Part shown: positions 9,364-18,216 of the stretch, piece by piece
How the letters are laid out: each line of letters starts with the position of its first letter
Position numbering within the stretch: position 1 is the stretch's first letter
From: Acinetobacter apis
GTDB lineage: Bacteria > Pseudomonadota > Gammaproteobacteria > Pseudomonadales > Moraxellaceae
Direction of reading: 5' to 3'
DNA: 64,000 nt
NCBI RefSeq assembly: GCF_900197575.1
Contig: NZ_FZLN01000001.1
Location: 434,001-498,000 of the forward strand
Made by a program: the position numbers and the translations under genes
Notes under the pieces: model-generated
Databases searched by the model: none
Told to the model about the DNA's origin: nothing
Seen by the model: the letters and a program-made list of their open reading frames with translations, nothing else

Positions 9364-9390
9364 GATGAGAGATAGTGAACATCTCTCATC
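9364..9390 (-). terminator. Hairpin downstream of the nitroreductase gene
   Basis: Perfect 10-base arms GATGAGAGAT/ATCTCTCATC surround a 7-base loop. An overlapping smaller stem (CATCG/CGATG at 9355-9367) could compete with it. The T-tract is weak, so termination efficiency is uncertain. Confidence 0.5.
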
Positions 9391-9397
9391 CAATAAA

Positions 9398-10051
9398 CTA
9401 AATGGTTGTAAAAATATACTCATCTTGTAAGCGTGATTTAGCAAGTTTTGCATTGGCGTCATCTTCACTGCGATAACCTAATGTGACCACCACAGATGGA
9501 TACAAACCTTTTTCAGTCAAATTGAGTTGCTCATCTAATAATTTTGCATCAAAACCACCAATTGCAGTGGCATCAATATTTTCAGCAGCTGCAGCAAGTA
9601 ATAATTGTCCCAAAGCAATAAAAGTTTGATTTTCTAACCAACGGTCTAAATCATAATCTTCACTTTTATATAAGTCGACATAACCTTGTCGAGCAGATTG
9701 TTGTGCTACTTTTGATGCTTCATCTTTATAGCGACCAGACAGTTCATCTTGTTGGTTCAAATGATTTAAATGTTCTTCAGTCACATCTTTTCGTGTGCAA
9801 AATACAATAGTGTGTGATGCTGCAAATACTTTGCTTGCATTGTATTTGAATCGACCAGGCATACTGTATGCAACACGCGCTTTCGCTTCTGCTGAATCTG
9901 CAATAAAAAAATGCCAAGGTTGAATATTAATCGATGATGGCGTGAGTCTAAGAATTTCTAACAGCTTTAAAAAAGTTTCTTGAGGGATCGTTTTACTTTC
10001 ATCATAAGCTTTTGTTGTATAACGGTTTTGAGCAGTTTGAAGAATCGTCAT
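9398..10051 (-). CDS. nfsB: Oxygen-insensitive NAD(P)H nitroreductase, NfsB-like
   Basis: This is a 217-residue FMN-dependent nitroreductase, the size of E. coli NfsB. Family features are the N-terminal RYTTKAYD (FMN phosphate-binding Arg), the LTPSSINIQPWHFF segment near residue 35 and AAAAENIDATAIGGFD near 160, followed by a C-terminal VVTLGYRSEDD. Enzymes of this group reduce nitroaromatics and quinones by two electrons and are the usual activators of nitrofurans. The gene is divergent from cysD across 228 bases. The paralogue level (nfsB rather than another member) is inferred from length and motifs only. Confidence 0.85.
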   Translation of the reverse strand: MTILQTAQNRYTTKAYDESKTIPQETFLKLLEILRLTPSSINIQPWHFFIADSAEAKARVAYSMPGRFKYNASKVFAASHTIVFCTRKDVTEEHLNHLNQQDELSGRYKDEASKVAQQSARQGYVDLYKSEDYDLDRWLENQTFIALGQLLLAAAAENIDATAIGGFDAKLLDEQLNLTEKGLYPSVVVTLGYRSEDDANAKLAKSRLQDEYIFTTI

Positions 10052-10133
10052 GATTAATGCTGTCCTAAATGATACTTATCTGTTTATAACAAAAAAACAG
10101 CCTGATGTGATGAAGATCCATGTAATATTTTCT

Positions 10134-10149
10134 GATAAGTGATCTTATC
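10134..10149. promoter_or_regulatory. Inverted repeat in the nfsB-cysD gap
   Basis: GATAAG and CTTATC flank a 4-base centre. It lies between the divergent nitroreductase and cysD genes and could be a regulator site for either. Confidence 0.3.
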
Positions 10150-10157
10150 ATGACATG

Positions 10158-10192
10158 GAATAACTAAAGCATTAAAAGTGATTTAGTTATTC
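10158..10192. promoter_or_regulatory. Perfect 11-base inverted repeat upstream of cysD, candidate CysB operator
   Basis: GAATAACTAAA and TTTAGTTATTC face each other across 13 bases, about 90 bases before the cysD start. Sulfate-assimilation promoters are normally activated by the LysR-type CysB, which binds AT-rich dyads at such distances, so this is a candidate. The assignment is inference; a hairpin role is the alternative. Confidence 0.4.
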
Positions 10193-10279
10193 AAAAACGT
10201 CATTAAGCAGGAACATGCCATTTAATAGGAAGCATGCTAAGATAATTCACAAAATTTTCCGTTTAGCTGGGTATTATTA

Positions 10280-11188
10280 ATGACTGAGGAAAGATTAACT
10301 CACCTTAAACAGCTTGAAGCTGAAAGTATTCATATTATTCGAGAGGTTGCTGCAGAGTTTAATAACCCTGTGATGCTGTATTCGATTGGTAAGGATTCAG
10401 CTGTGATGCTGCATTTGGCGATGAAAGCCTTTTACCCTGCCAAATTGCCATTTCCATTGATGCATGTCAATACAGGATGGAAGTTTAAGGCAATGATCGA
10501 ATTTCGTGATGAATTGGTTAAAAAACACGGTCTACAGCTGATTGAGCATAAAAACTTAGAAGGCATGGAACAAAATATTAATCCATTTGATCATGGTAGC
10601 TCAAAATATACTGACATTATGAAAACACAAGGCTTGAAACAAGCTTTAGATAAATATCAGTTTGATGCTGCATTCGGTGGAGCACGTCGCGATGAAGAAA
10701 AATCACGTGCAAAAGAAAGAGTATATTCATTTCGTGACAATAAACACCGTTGGGATCCAAAAAATCAGCGTCCTGAGCTGTGGAATATCTATAACGGTAA
10801 AGTCAATAAAGGCGAGAGTATCCGCGTATTTCCTTTGTCAAACTGGACTGAACTTGATATTTGGCAATATATCTATTTAGAGCAAATTCCAATTGTACCG
10901 TTGTACTTTTCTGAAAAACGTCCTGTGGTCGAACGTGATGGCACATTAATCATGATTGATGATGAACGCTTCCCACTCCGTGCAGGAGAAGTTCCAGAGA
11001 TGCGATTTGTTCGTTTCCGTACGTTAGGCTGTTACCCATTAACAGGGGCTGTTGAGTCAACAGCAAACACCTTACCCGATATTATTCAAGAAATGCTATT
11101 AACCACCAGCTCTGAGCGCCAAGGTCGTATGATTGACCATGATGAAGCAGGGTCAATGGAAAAGAAAAAGCAAGAAGGTTATTTCTAA
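10280..11188 (+). CDS. cysD: Sulfate adenylyltransferase subunit 2 CysD
   Basis: CysD is the ATP pyrophosphatase-type catalytic subunit of ATP sulfurylase, making adenosine 5'-phosphosulfate from sulfate and ATP, driven by GTP hydrolysis in CysN. The 302-residue protein (E. coli 302) has the PP-loop [18 protein letters not shown] near residue 35, [16 protein letters not shown], the [15 protein letters not shown] motif near 133, [15 protein letters not shown] and the C-terminal [14 protein letters not shown]. The end, [10 protein letters not shown], is the typical CysD tail. It is followed after 17 bases by cysN with a TGGAG ribosome site. Confidence 0.97.
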   Translation: MTEERLTHLKQLEAESIHIIREVAAEFNNPVMLYSIGKDSAVMLHLAMKAFYPAKLPFPLMHVNTGWKFKAMIEFRDELVKKHGLQLIEHKNLEGMEQNINPFDHGSSKYTDIMKTQGLKQALDKYQFDAAFGGARRDEEKSRAKERVYSFRDNKHRWDPKNQRPELWNIYNGKVNKGESIRVFPLSNWTELDIWQYIYLEQIPIVPLYFSEKRPVVERDGTLIMIDDERFPLRAGEVPEMRFVRFRTLGCYPLTGAVESTANTLPDIIQEMLLTTSSERQGRMIDHDEAGSMEKKKQEGYF

Positions 11189-11205
11189 TTTAGTGGAGTA
11201 AAAAC

Positions 11206-12828
11206 ATGTCTCATCAGTCCGAGCTCATCAGCCAGGATATCTTGGCATATTTAAAGCAGCATGAGCAAAAAGACCTACTCCGCTTTTTAACCTGCGGTAA
11301 TGTCGATGATGGTAAAAGTACGTTAATTGGTCGTTTATTACATGATTCAAAAATGATCTATGAAGATCAATTAGAAGCTGTAAAACGTGATAGTAAGCGT
11401 TCTGGTACTCAAGGCGAAAAAGTAGATTTAGCGTTACTTGTTGATGGTTTGCAAGCAGAGCGTGAACAAGGCATTACTATTGATGTTGCTTATCGTTATT
11501 TTTCAACCGATAAGCGCAAGTTCATTATTGCAGATACGCCAGGGCATGAGCAATATACCCGTAATATGGCAACAGGTGCATCAACGTGTAATTTAGCAGT
11601 CATCCTGATTGATGCCCGCTATGGTGTACAAACCCAAACACGTCGTCATACATTTATTGCTGCGCTACTTGGTATTCGTAATATCGTGGTTGCGATTAAT
11701 AAAATGGACTTGGTGGATTATTCTGAATCGAAATTCCAACAAATCCAAAAAGATTATTATGACTTTGTTGGGCAATTAGGTAATCGCCAACCAGCTGATA
11801 TTCATTTTGTGCCTATATCAGCATTAGATGGTGATAACGTGGTCAATGTGTCTGAAAATACGCCTTGGTATCAAGGTCAGACCTTAATGAAAATTTTGGA
11901 AACGGTTGAAATTGCAGCAGATACAGCACGTCAAGATTTTCGTTTTCCTGTGCAGTATGTTAATCGTCCACACTTAGACTTCCGTGGTTTTGCTGGTACT
12001 GTCGCGCTAGGCTCAGTAAAAGTAAATGATGAAATTGTGGTCTTACCATCAGGTAAGCAAAGCCGCGTCAAAGAAATTGTTACCTATGATGGTGCATTAC
12101 CTGAAGCAAAAGCGGGTCAAGCAGTCACGCTGACGCTGCAAGATGAAATTGATATTAGCCGTGGTGATGTTATTGCACATCCACATGCAGTACCACAAAT
12201 TTCCCGTGCAGTCCGCGCAACTGTGGTCTGGATGGCAGAGCAGCCATTGGTGGTAGGTAAGTTATATAATGTCAAAGTGGGTACCCAAAGTGTTCCTGCA
12301 AAAGTGACTGCAATTAACTATACCATTGATGTGAATACCTTGGCTCAAGGTCAAGAACATGCAGCTTTAGACTTAAACAGCATTGCAGATGTGACGGTTG
12401 AGTTTGACCGCGCCGTTGTATTTGATGATTATAAAGACAGCCGTTATACAGGAAGCTTTATTTTTATTGATCGTTTAAGCAATGTGACTGTCGGCGCAGC
12501 CATGATTGAAGACACAGCACAATTTACCCAGCAAAAAAGTGCTGTCACTGCTGAAGAGCGTGCTGCACGATGGGGTCAAAAACCTGCTGTGATTTCCGTA
12601 ACACAAGCCATTATTGCTCAAGCGCAACAATTAGAACGCGCCTTGATTCAAGAGGGCATTGTTGCACTTGTACCTGCAGATCAATCTACGGCAGTTGTTA
12701 GCGCATTGAAACAAACAGGTGTGGTCGTGATTGTGAGTGATTCTGTCACTCAAGATGTCGATACTCAAGTGACCAGTGATCAATTGGATGAAGTTGTTCA
12801 TCAAATTAAAGCATTGGTTTTGCTTTAA
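11206..12828 (+). CDS. cysN: Sulfate adenylyltransferase subunit 1 CysN, with extended C-terminus
   Basis: CysN is the GTPase subunit of ATP sulfurylase. Its G motifs are clear: G1 [18 protein letters not shown] (near residue 30), G2 around [15 protein letters not shown]3 [12 protein letters not shown] (near 110), G4 NKMDLV (near 165). Two EF-Tu-like beta domains follow. At 540 residues it is about 65 longer than E. coli CysN (475). The extra tail starts with [10 protein letters not shown] and continues [15 protein letters not shown], which resembles the start of the CysC (APS kinase) domain of CysNC fusions, but the GxxGxGKS P-loop that should sit between them is missing. The tail is therefore probably a decayed kinase domain, so a separate CysC or an APS-reductase route must serve the next step. 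Confidence 0.95.
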   Translation: MSHQSELISQDILAYLKQHEQKDLLRFLTCGNVDDGKSTLIGRLLHDSKMIYEDQLEAVKRDSKRSGTQGEKVDLALLVDGLQAEREQGITIDVAYRYFSTDKRKFIIADTPGHEQYTRNMATGASTCNLAVILIDARYGVQTQTRRHTFIAALLGIRNIVVAINKMDLVDYSESKFQQIQKDYYDFVGQLGNRQPADIHFVPISALDGDNVVNVSENTPWYQGQTLMKILETVEIAADTARQDFRFPVQYVNRPHLDFRGFAGTVALGSVKVNDEIVVLPSGKQSRVKEIVTYDGALPEAKAGQAVTLTLQDEIDISRGDVIAHPHAVPQISRAVRATVVWMAEQPLVVGKLYNVKVGTQSVPAKVTAINYTIDVNTLAQGQEHAALDLNSIADVTVEFDRAVVFDDYKDSRYTGSFIFIDRLSNVTVGAAMIEDTAQFTQQKSAVTAEERAARWGQKPAVISVTQAIIAQAQQLERALIQEGIVALVPADQSTAVVSALKQTGVVVIVSDSVTQDVDTQVTSDQLDEVVHQIKALVLL

Positions 12829-12843
12829 ATCCTTAAAGCAAAT

Positions 12844-12872
12844 AAAAAAGCCTGATTTATCAGGCTTTTTTA
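12844..12872. terminator. Bidirectional terminator between cysN and the fimbrial operon
   Basis: The stem GCCTGA/TCAGGC with loop TTTA is flanked by A6 before and T6 after. It serves cysN and the reverse-strand fimbrial genes. Confidence 0.9.
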
Positions 12873-12886
12873 TTTTTTAGAGATCA

Positions 12887-13933
12887 CTAATTATAGAATA
12901 AGCTGATGGTGGCCTGCGCTTTAATGGTACCTGCAGAAAGCGTGGTACTGCCATTTCTACGATAGACTGCATAAAAGCGTTTACTAATGGTTGGTGTAGT
13001 GCCTGCTGTGGTGGTTCCAAAGCTAAAGCTATCGCCATTGCCACCAAGAGGAATCGCGACATTCGATGAGTCATACATCTTGACTGATATATCTGTGGCT
13101 GTTCCTGTATTGGTCAAGTAGTAGCTTGAATTATTAACATTGTTTGCATCTAACATGACGCCAGTCATAGCTGTGCTTGCTAATCCTGAACTGCATGTAG
13201 CACTAATAGTAAATGCTGTTCTACCAGACTCACTTCCGCTACTAGCAAGCGAGCTAATATTCGTGGTTGGTAAAGTGACTGTGGTGTTTTGAACAGAGCA
13301 TGTATTGGTTGCAACAGGGGTTAACACGACGCTGCTATAAATTAATGGTGAATTATAATACGTGTTAAAGCCATATGTGACATTGACATTATATGTGCCA
13401 AAAATCAGGGTTTGTGTAATGGTAGATGTTGGCACTTTTGAAAAATAAAATGTTGGGGTAAAGCGTAACCCTTGAGTGACACGATTATAGCTATTGCTAT
13501 AAATATTCCATGTCCCACCATTACTGACCATACTAGGTAATGTTGTTGACGGTGTATTGGCACTGTTATTGTCAGAGACTGTAAAGTAAATATAGCCATA
13601 ATTGTCAATAAACTCATTGCCTGTATTGGTCAGTTTATAATAGGTCAATCCGTTATTGCTGACACTGGTACTGGTATCAATATTTGAACCTGTTAAAGAC
13701 AAAGATGAGTTTAATATTGCGCCTGTGGTATTGTTATTGGTACGTGTTAAGCAGCTGACTATTGATGCATGTGTCATCATGGATGCAGTGTATACATGAG
13801 TATCTGAGGTTGAGTTTGCTGGCGATACAGTGCCCCCACGCAATAAACCTGAGCTAATGGTACAGTCATCAGCAAAAGCAGGGTCACTGAGTAAACACGT
13901 GATGAAAAACAGAATGAATAATATTTTGTTCAT
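12887..13933 (-). CDS. Fimbrial tip adhesin (two-domain, type 1-like)
   Basis: This is a 348-residue secreted protein with a signal peptide ending ...LSDPAFA. The first half has a Cys pair (one directly after the signal, one near residue 62) and Ser/Thr/Asn-rich beta sequence, as in fimbrial lectin domains. The second half starts near residue 213 with NTCSVQNTTVTLPTTNI and a second Cys in FTISATCSS, the incomplete Ig pilin fold of the FimA family, ending in ISLFYN as a pilin donor/acceptor domain does. It is the last gene of the operon, as tip adhesins usually are. Its ATG overlaps the usher stop (ATGA), so I chose 13933 over a GTG two codons earlier. Its receptor is unknown. Confidence 0.8.
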   Translation of the reverse strand: MNKILFILFFITCLLSDPAFADDCTISSGLLRGGTVSPANSTSDTHVYTASMMTHASIVSCLTRTNNNTTGAILNSSLSLTGSNIDTSTSVSNNGLTYYKLTNTGNEFIDNYGYIYFTVSDNNSANTPSTTLPSMVSNGGTWNIYSNSYNRVTQGLRFTPTFYFSKVPTSTITQTLIFGTYNVNVTYGFNTYYNSPLIYSSVVLTPVATNTCSVQNTTVTLPTTNISSLASSGSESGRTAFTISATCSSGLASTAMTGVMLDANNVNNSSYYLTNTGTATDISVKMYDSSNVAIPLGGNGDSFSFGTTTAGTTPTISKRFYAVYRRNGSTTLSAGTIKAQATISLFYN

Positions 13934-16431
13934 TGGCACACCACATTCAACATTTGAAATTTCTTTCTGATGGTTTTTTTGCTTAAAAGTTCATAACTTG
14001 GTGGGATGACACACATTTGTGGATGATCAACACCCCATTTTACAGTCAGAGGTTCTTTTAAGCTCATTTCTGCATCAATAAACAATTGATTAGACTGTCC
14101 CATGATTGCAATCGTTTGATTAGCACTATTTTTTACTTCAATCCCCATAGGGATTTGAACATGATGAGGGGTATCTACATTCAGTAAAATATTAGAGGTT
14201 TTTTTGGTTTCAAAGGTGAGCAGGGTTGAGCTATAACGTCTTGGAATCACCTGTGATTGGTTGTTGGTTAACAGCACATCAAGGGGCAGATTTTTACCAT
14301 TAATGCTTAACGTATTACTGTGGTATGGGTCAACCAATGGATAAATGGCATTGCCAAAACGGTCAAGGGTAATGCCCCAAGCATTGCTGACTTCTGTGCC
14401 TTGTGCGTCTTTGGCATGAATAATAGTAAATGTATCAGACAAATTATTAGTTAAAGTTAAGCCATAAGGGTGTAGCACCGCACCACCTTGTAGGGTGAGA
14501 CCATATTGCGTTTGTCCACGTGCGTTGGCATAAGTGACACCTAGGCTTGTTCGTGGGAATAAATAATTTAAGCTTGAATTCACTGCTGAGCTTTGATTGT
14601 TTTGGTCATAATTGGTATTAATCGCATAATTCATTTGGTTACGATCACCCGATGTGCCACTGATTCCTGTTGAAATTAAATCATTGGTTTCAGTGTGCTG
14701 ATAAACACTATTTGAATTCACCATGCTGTTTTTCCAATACAGTGGGAATGAGGCACTGATATAAAAGCTTTTACTTTTTGTACTATTAATGGTTTCTGCT
14801 TGGGAGAGATTAATCGAATAATTAATTCGTTTCCAAAAGTTAGAATACCCGACCAAGTATTGTTTATATTGCTTGTTATTGTTCCAATAGCTCGATTGTG
14901 TGCCTGTCACATATAAGGTTCCAAAACCTTTGCCCAATTGTTGGCGCAGAGTTAAACTGGTTTGATCTTTTAACCGAAAGGTTAAATAAAAATTATCAAT
15001 TTCATCTTGCGTCAATGAGGCATTGTTCAGTAAAGAAATGGTGTTTCCATAAGAAATATAGTCTTCACTGAGTTTTTGTGTGCTGATGGTTACACTCAAA
15101 TTTGATGGCAAAAAAGTATAACGATAATTGAGCTTGGCTTTCCAACCTGTTTTATTTGCTTCATTGAGTTCGGCATGGCCATATTCTGCATCAAAAGTTA
15201 AGCCACCAAATAAGCTATTTAAACCTGCACCCAATAAATAACCACGGTAATGGTCACTTATATTAGCGCCTGTATGCATTGTAAAATTATTAAATAGTCC
15301 ATATTCAGCTGTTGCTTGGAGCAACTGCTCATCTAATACTTTGCGTTCAAGCTTATAACGTCCTAAGGCAAGATTATAATTAAACTGACCTGGTCGGATA
15401 AGGTTGCTATTGCCTTGCATTGGTACAATGAACTGTTTTTTTTCACCACCTTGTTCTGTGACTTGTACAGTTAAATCACCATTGGTGGCCAACGTGGTTA
15501 AGTCTTTAATCTGAAAGGCACCAACGGGTACAGTCCGTTCATAAATCTTTTGCCCATTTTGAAAAACAGATACCAATGCATTTGAATTTGCAACGCCTTC
15601 AATCGTTGGTGCATAGCTTTGCACAGACCATGGGCGCATATTCGGATCATTGGTAAGCTCAATACCACGAATTGGCGTAGATGCTAAATAGTAGGCATTG
15701 GTTAAGAAGTCACCAAATGATATACGTGAACTTATGGCAACAATATCGTGTGAAATAACATTTAATGAGGCGTAATAGCGAGCAAAATCTTGGCTGCTGT
15801 TTGACTCAAATGCACCTGCATGACGATAATTAAATCCAGCGAAATTGATGCCACCTGTTAAGCTTAAAAAATTTACTGAACTATAATCACCCGCTTTGCT
15901 ATGGTCAGTATAGTGGTTAAAGTTATAGCTTAAATAAGCAGAATGTACGCCTTGATCAAATAATTGTGGATCAATATAGCCATTAGGGCGGTTATTTAGC
16001 ACAACAAGGGGAATGGATAAGCTCAAAGCCAATGATGCATCATCATAAACATAACGTGCATCAGGGTTTAGTTCTTTGATCGTAATACATCTTTGATTTG
16101 CAAATTGCGCGATGATGTCATTTCGCACACCAATTTTTTTCAGTAGCGCATTGTCTAGGCATAAAGTGGCAGGTTTTTTGGGGTCGGGCTGCCAAAATTC
16201 GATATTCAATTGACCATTATAAATGTCATTGACAGCCACATTGAGAATATAACGTCCAATGGGCACAGTATTTTCAGTATTGAATGCAGTTAAATCGACA
16301 TTTTTATTGGCTTGACCAAATAATGCTGCCGAGTCAAAAGATAAAGTATCTTCAGCTTGCGCAGAATGGGTCAAAATACAATGTGATACAGCCACCATCA
16401 ACAGAGTTTTGAATGCTGAGTTGTTGTACAT
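13930..16431 (-). CDS. Outer-membrane fimbrial usher (FimD/PapC family)
   Basis: The 833-residue usher is the outer-membrane pore through which chaperone-pilin complexes are assembled. The order of regions is signal peptide, N-terminal domain (SFDSAALFG near residue 30, a Cys pair at about 92-113), a 24-strand barrel with plug domain (SYAPTIEGVANSNALVSVFQNGQKIYERTVPVGAFQIKDL, near 270-310), and C-terminal domains with the conserved Cys pair (MCVIPP and the last residues VVCQ). Length and order are those of FimD/PapC. It follows the chaperone by 8 bases and overlaps the adhesin start by 4 bases, so operon expression is coupled. Confidence 0.95.
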   Translation of the reverse strand: MYNNSAFKTLLMVAVSHCILTHSAQAEDTLSFDSAALFGQANKNVDLTAFNTENTVPIGRYILNVAVNDIYNGQLNIEFWQPDPKKPATLCLDNALLKKIGVRNDIIAQFANQRCITIKELNPDARYVYDDASLALSLSIPLVVLNNRPNGYIDPQLFDQGVHSAYLSYNFNHYTDHSKAGDYSSVNFLSLTGGINFAGFNYRHAGAFESNSSQDFARYYASLNVISHDIVAISSRISFGDFLTNAYYLASTPIRGIELTNDPNMRPWSVQSYAPTIEGVANSNALVSVFQNGQKIYERTVPVGAFQIKDLTTLATNGDLTVQVTEQGGEKKQFIVPMQGNSNLIRPGQFNYNLALGRYKLERKVLDEQLLQATAEYGLFNNFTMHTGANISDHYRGYLLGAGLNSLFGGLTFDAEYGHAELNEANKTGWKAKLNYRYTFLPSNLSVTISTQKLSEDYISYGNTISLLNNASLTQDEIDNFYLTFRLKDQTSLTLRQQLGKGFGTLYVTGTQSSYWNNNKQYKQYLVGYSNFWKRINYSINLSQAETINSTKSKSFYISASFPLYWKNSMVNSNSVYQHTETNDLISTGISGTSGDRNQMNYAINTNYDQNNQSSAVNSSLNYLFPRTSLGVTYANARGQTQYGLTLQGGAVLHPYGLTLTNNLSDTFTIIHAKDAQGTEVSNAWGITLDRFGNAIYPLVDPYHSNTLSINGKNLPLDVLLTNNQSQVIPRRYSSTLLTFETKKTSNILLNVDTPHHVQIPMGIEVKNSANQTIAIMGQSNQLFIDAEMSLKEPLTVKWGVDHPQMCVIPPSYELLSKKTIRKKFQMLNVVCQ

Positions 16432-16439
16432 GATACATA

Positions 16440-17144
16440 CTAGTCTATTTTTGCATTAAAAGAGGCTGTGCCACCAAAATCATTAATTAAAGTATAATTG
16501 ATGGTTTGTGGCATGGCTGTTTTTACACTAAAGCGTGTTTCACTCAGTGGTGCAATCATTAACGGGGCTGTATAAGGTTCTTTGCTGCCTGAACCACTAT
16601 TTAATGTAACATCTTGAAAATTGATAAAATATGGGCTTGGATTACTAACCACAACTGTATGATCGGCTGCGCTATATTTAAATTTCAGCTTGCTATAATA
16701 AGATTCCGGCCGTTCAGTCAAATGAGATGGTCGATAAAAAACCTTAATGCGTGAACGAACTGAAATATTGAGTTTGTTTGGCTCATTTTGGCTGGTTGGA
16801 GCAACATCTAAAATATTAAACCAATATAAAGACTCACGATCTTTTGGAAGTTGTGAGGTATCTTTGGCAATTAAACGCAGCATTTGACCTTTTTGCGCCT
16901 CAATTCGAACCAGTGGGGGTGTTAGAATAAATGGAATACGATCCGCAGGTGGGATTTCTTTAGGATTACCATCATCTAACCAGGATTGAACTAAGGACGC
17001 ACGTTGGTCAGGGTTATTCAATTGAATAACCACTTGGTTTTGGTCTGATGGAAAGATAATACGTGTTCCTGTAATGGTTACACCAGCAAAGCAACCTTGC
17101 GTACTGATTAAACTTAACAACAGGGCGTTAACATATTTTTTCAC
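16440..17144 (-). CDS. Periplasmic fimbrial chaperone (PapD/FimC family)
   Basis: The 234-residue chaperone delivers pilins to the usher by donor-strand complementation. A signal peptide ending near residue 20 is followed by GVTITGTRIIFPSDQNQV, the first strand of the Ig fold, with the conserved motif FPS...V...N, the G1/F1 region PLVRIEAQKGQMLRLI (Lys and Arg anchor residues), ESLYWFNILDVAP and the KVFYRPSHL segment before the second domain. An AAGGA ribosome site lies 9 bases before the ATG. It sits between the pilin and the usher, the usual order of a minimal chaperone-usher operon. Confidence 0.95.
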   Translation of the reverse strand: MKKYVNALLLSLISTQGCFAGVTITGTRIIFPSDQNQVVIQLNNPDQRASLVQSWLDDGNPKEIPPADRIPFILTPPLVRIEAQKGQMLRLIAKDTSQLPKDRESLYWFNILDVAPTSQNEPNKLNISVRSRIKVFYRPSHLTERPESYYSKLKFKYSAADHTVVVSNPSPYFINFQDVTLNSGSGSKEPYTAPLMIAPLSETRFSVKTAMPQTINYTLINDFGGTASFNAKID

Positions 17145-17182
17145 GTGATATATCCTTCTATCAACCCATTCAAACGATTGTA

Positions 17183-17737
17183 TTACTTATAGATTAGTGA
17201 ATAATCTACTTTGCCGATCACAGTGCCAGCAGTTGTTGCTGCAGTCGCATAATACTGTGCATAGTACGGGTAGGTGTAGGTTGCAGTATTTGACGTGTTG
17301 GTACCTGTGGTTACGGTTGATGTTGTTTGTGAAGATGCATCGGCAGATAAATTAATTACCGTTTGCGCGCTGTTTAATAGTTGGATATCAACATTGGTTG
17401 CTGTACCTGTATTGATTAAACGGCCACTGGTATTAATATTAGCAACACTTGGTTCGAAGTATGGTGTTGCAATACCTGAGCTTGTGCTACAGCCTGAGCC
17501 AGTCAATACAATTTTATATGCAGTTAAACCAGATACTGCACCACTTGCTGCCAAGTTAACAATATTTGATGTTGGTAGTGTTACTGTACCACTGGTGGTA
17601 GAACCCGAGCCAATTGTTGCAGAACATGTACTGTTCACCAGTGTACCATTAAATGTGATGGTACCATCAACAGCATAAGTCGCAGAAGAAGCAAGTACAG
17701 TTAAAAGTAGCGCACTAAGAGTTTTGTTATGTTTCAT
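17183..17737 (-). CDS. Type 1 major fimbrial pilin (FimA family)
   Basis: This 184-residue secreted pilin has a signal peptide ending ATYAVDG and the FimA sequence order: GTITFNGTLVNSTCSATIG, TVTLPTSNIVNLAASGAVSGLTAYKIVLTGSGC (disulfide Cys pair), a middle GRLINTGTATNVDIQLL and the terminal Tyr-rich strand YPYYAQYYATA...GKVDYSLIYK with the penultimate Tyr that chaperones recognise. It belongs to the FimA group rather than the spore-coat-U (Csu) group. As the first gene of the four-gene operon it is likely the major subunit. Composition is strongly Thr/Ala/Ser, without Cys beyond the pair. A good AAAGGACT ribosome site is present. Confidence 0.9.
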   Translation of the reverse strand: MKHNKTLSALLLTVLASSATYAVDGTITFNGTLVNSTCSATIGSGSTTSGTVTLPTSNIVNLAASGAVSGLTAYKIVLTGSGCSTSSGIATPYFEPSVANINTSGRLINTGTATNVDIQLLNSAQTVINLSADASSQTTSTVTTGTNTSNTATYTYPYYAQYYATAATTAGTVIGKVDYSLIYK

Positions 17738-18216
17738 GGTTTAGTCCTTTCGAAAACCGTTAACAACAAGTAACAGGGGGGTAACAATATTTAACAATGT
17801 AGTGGCATTTTATATAAAGTTTGTGGATAAATTATGAGTATTTAATCTATTTAAATAATTTATTTTTCATATAAATTCTTTTGTTTTATTCTAATTAATA
17901 TATATATTTATCAGTTATTTATTTTAATTTATTTTTGACTGATTTGAAAAAAAATAATGCATGCAAATAAGTCAACGGTAAAAAAAATGTCCTAGAGACA
18001 AATTTTGCTATAAGTGTATTGTTTATGTAAAAATATGAATAAAATGTGAATGTAGTAATTCACAAATCACCACTATGCAGTCAATGGTTGTTTGTACGAT
18101 GGTGAGTCTTTAAGTCTACATTTTTATAAATTATTGATTTTATTCTTGCGCTTTTCACCCTATTATAACGCGCACGTTTAGTCATACTTTAAATTAAGTT
18201 ATCTTAGGGATAAGAC
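17738..18216. other. Intergenic region between the pilin gene and the siderophore receptor gene
   Basis: This 479-base, very AT-rich gap separates two divergent genes and holds both promoters. The pilin side carries the phased TAACA repeats (17761-17796). The rest, including long A/T runs at 17860-17960, has no open reading frame or RNA gene I can support and no clear Fur box for the receptor. Confidence 0.5.
17761..17796 (-). repeat. Four phased TAACA repeats in the pilin leader
   Basis: The plus strand carries TAACA at 17761, 17771, 17782 and 17792, intervals of 10, 11 and 10 bases, i.e. one helical turn each. On the pilin strand they read TGTTA. They sit 24-60 bases upstream of the pilin start. 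Such phasing suits a protein binding one DNA face; whether they lie within the leader or in the promoter is unknown. Confidence 0.5.

Noticed and set aside
12887..17737. Csu (spore coat U) pilus cluster
   Set aside because: The pilin and tip adhesin have FimA-type C-terminal domains and only four genes are present, unlike the six-gene csu cluster.
17738..18216. Fur box for the siderophore receptor
   Set aside because: No stretch convincingly matches the 19-base GATAATGATAATCATTATC pattern; the AT-rich gap gives only chance partial matches.
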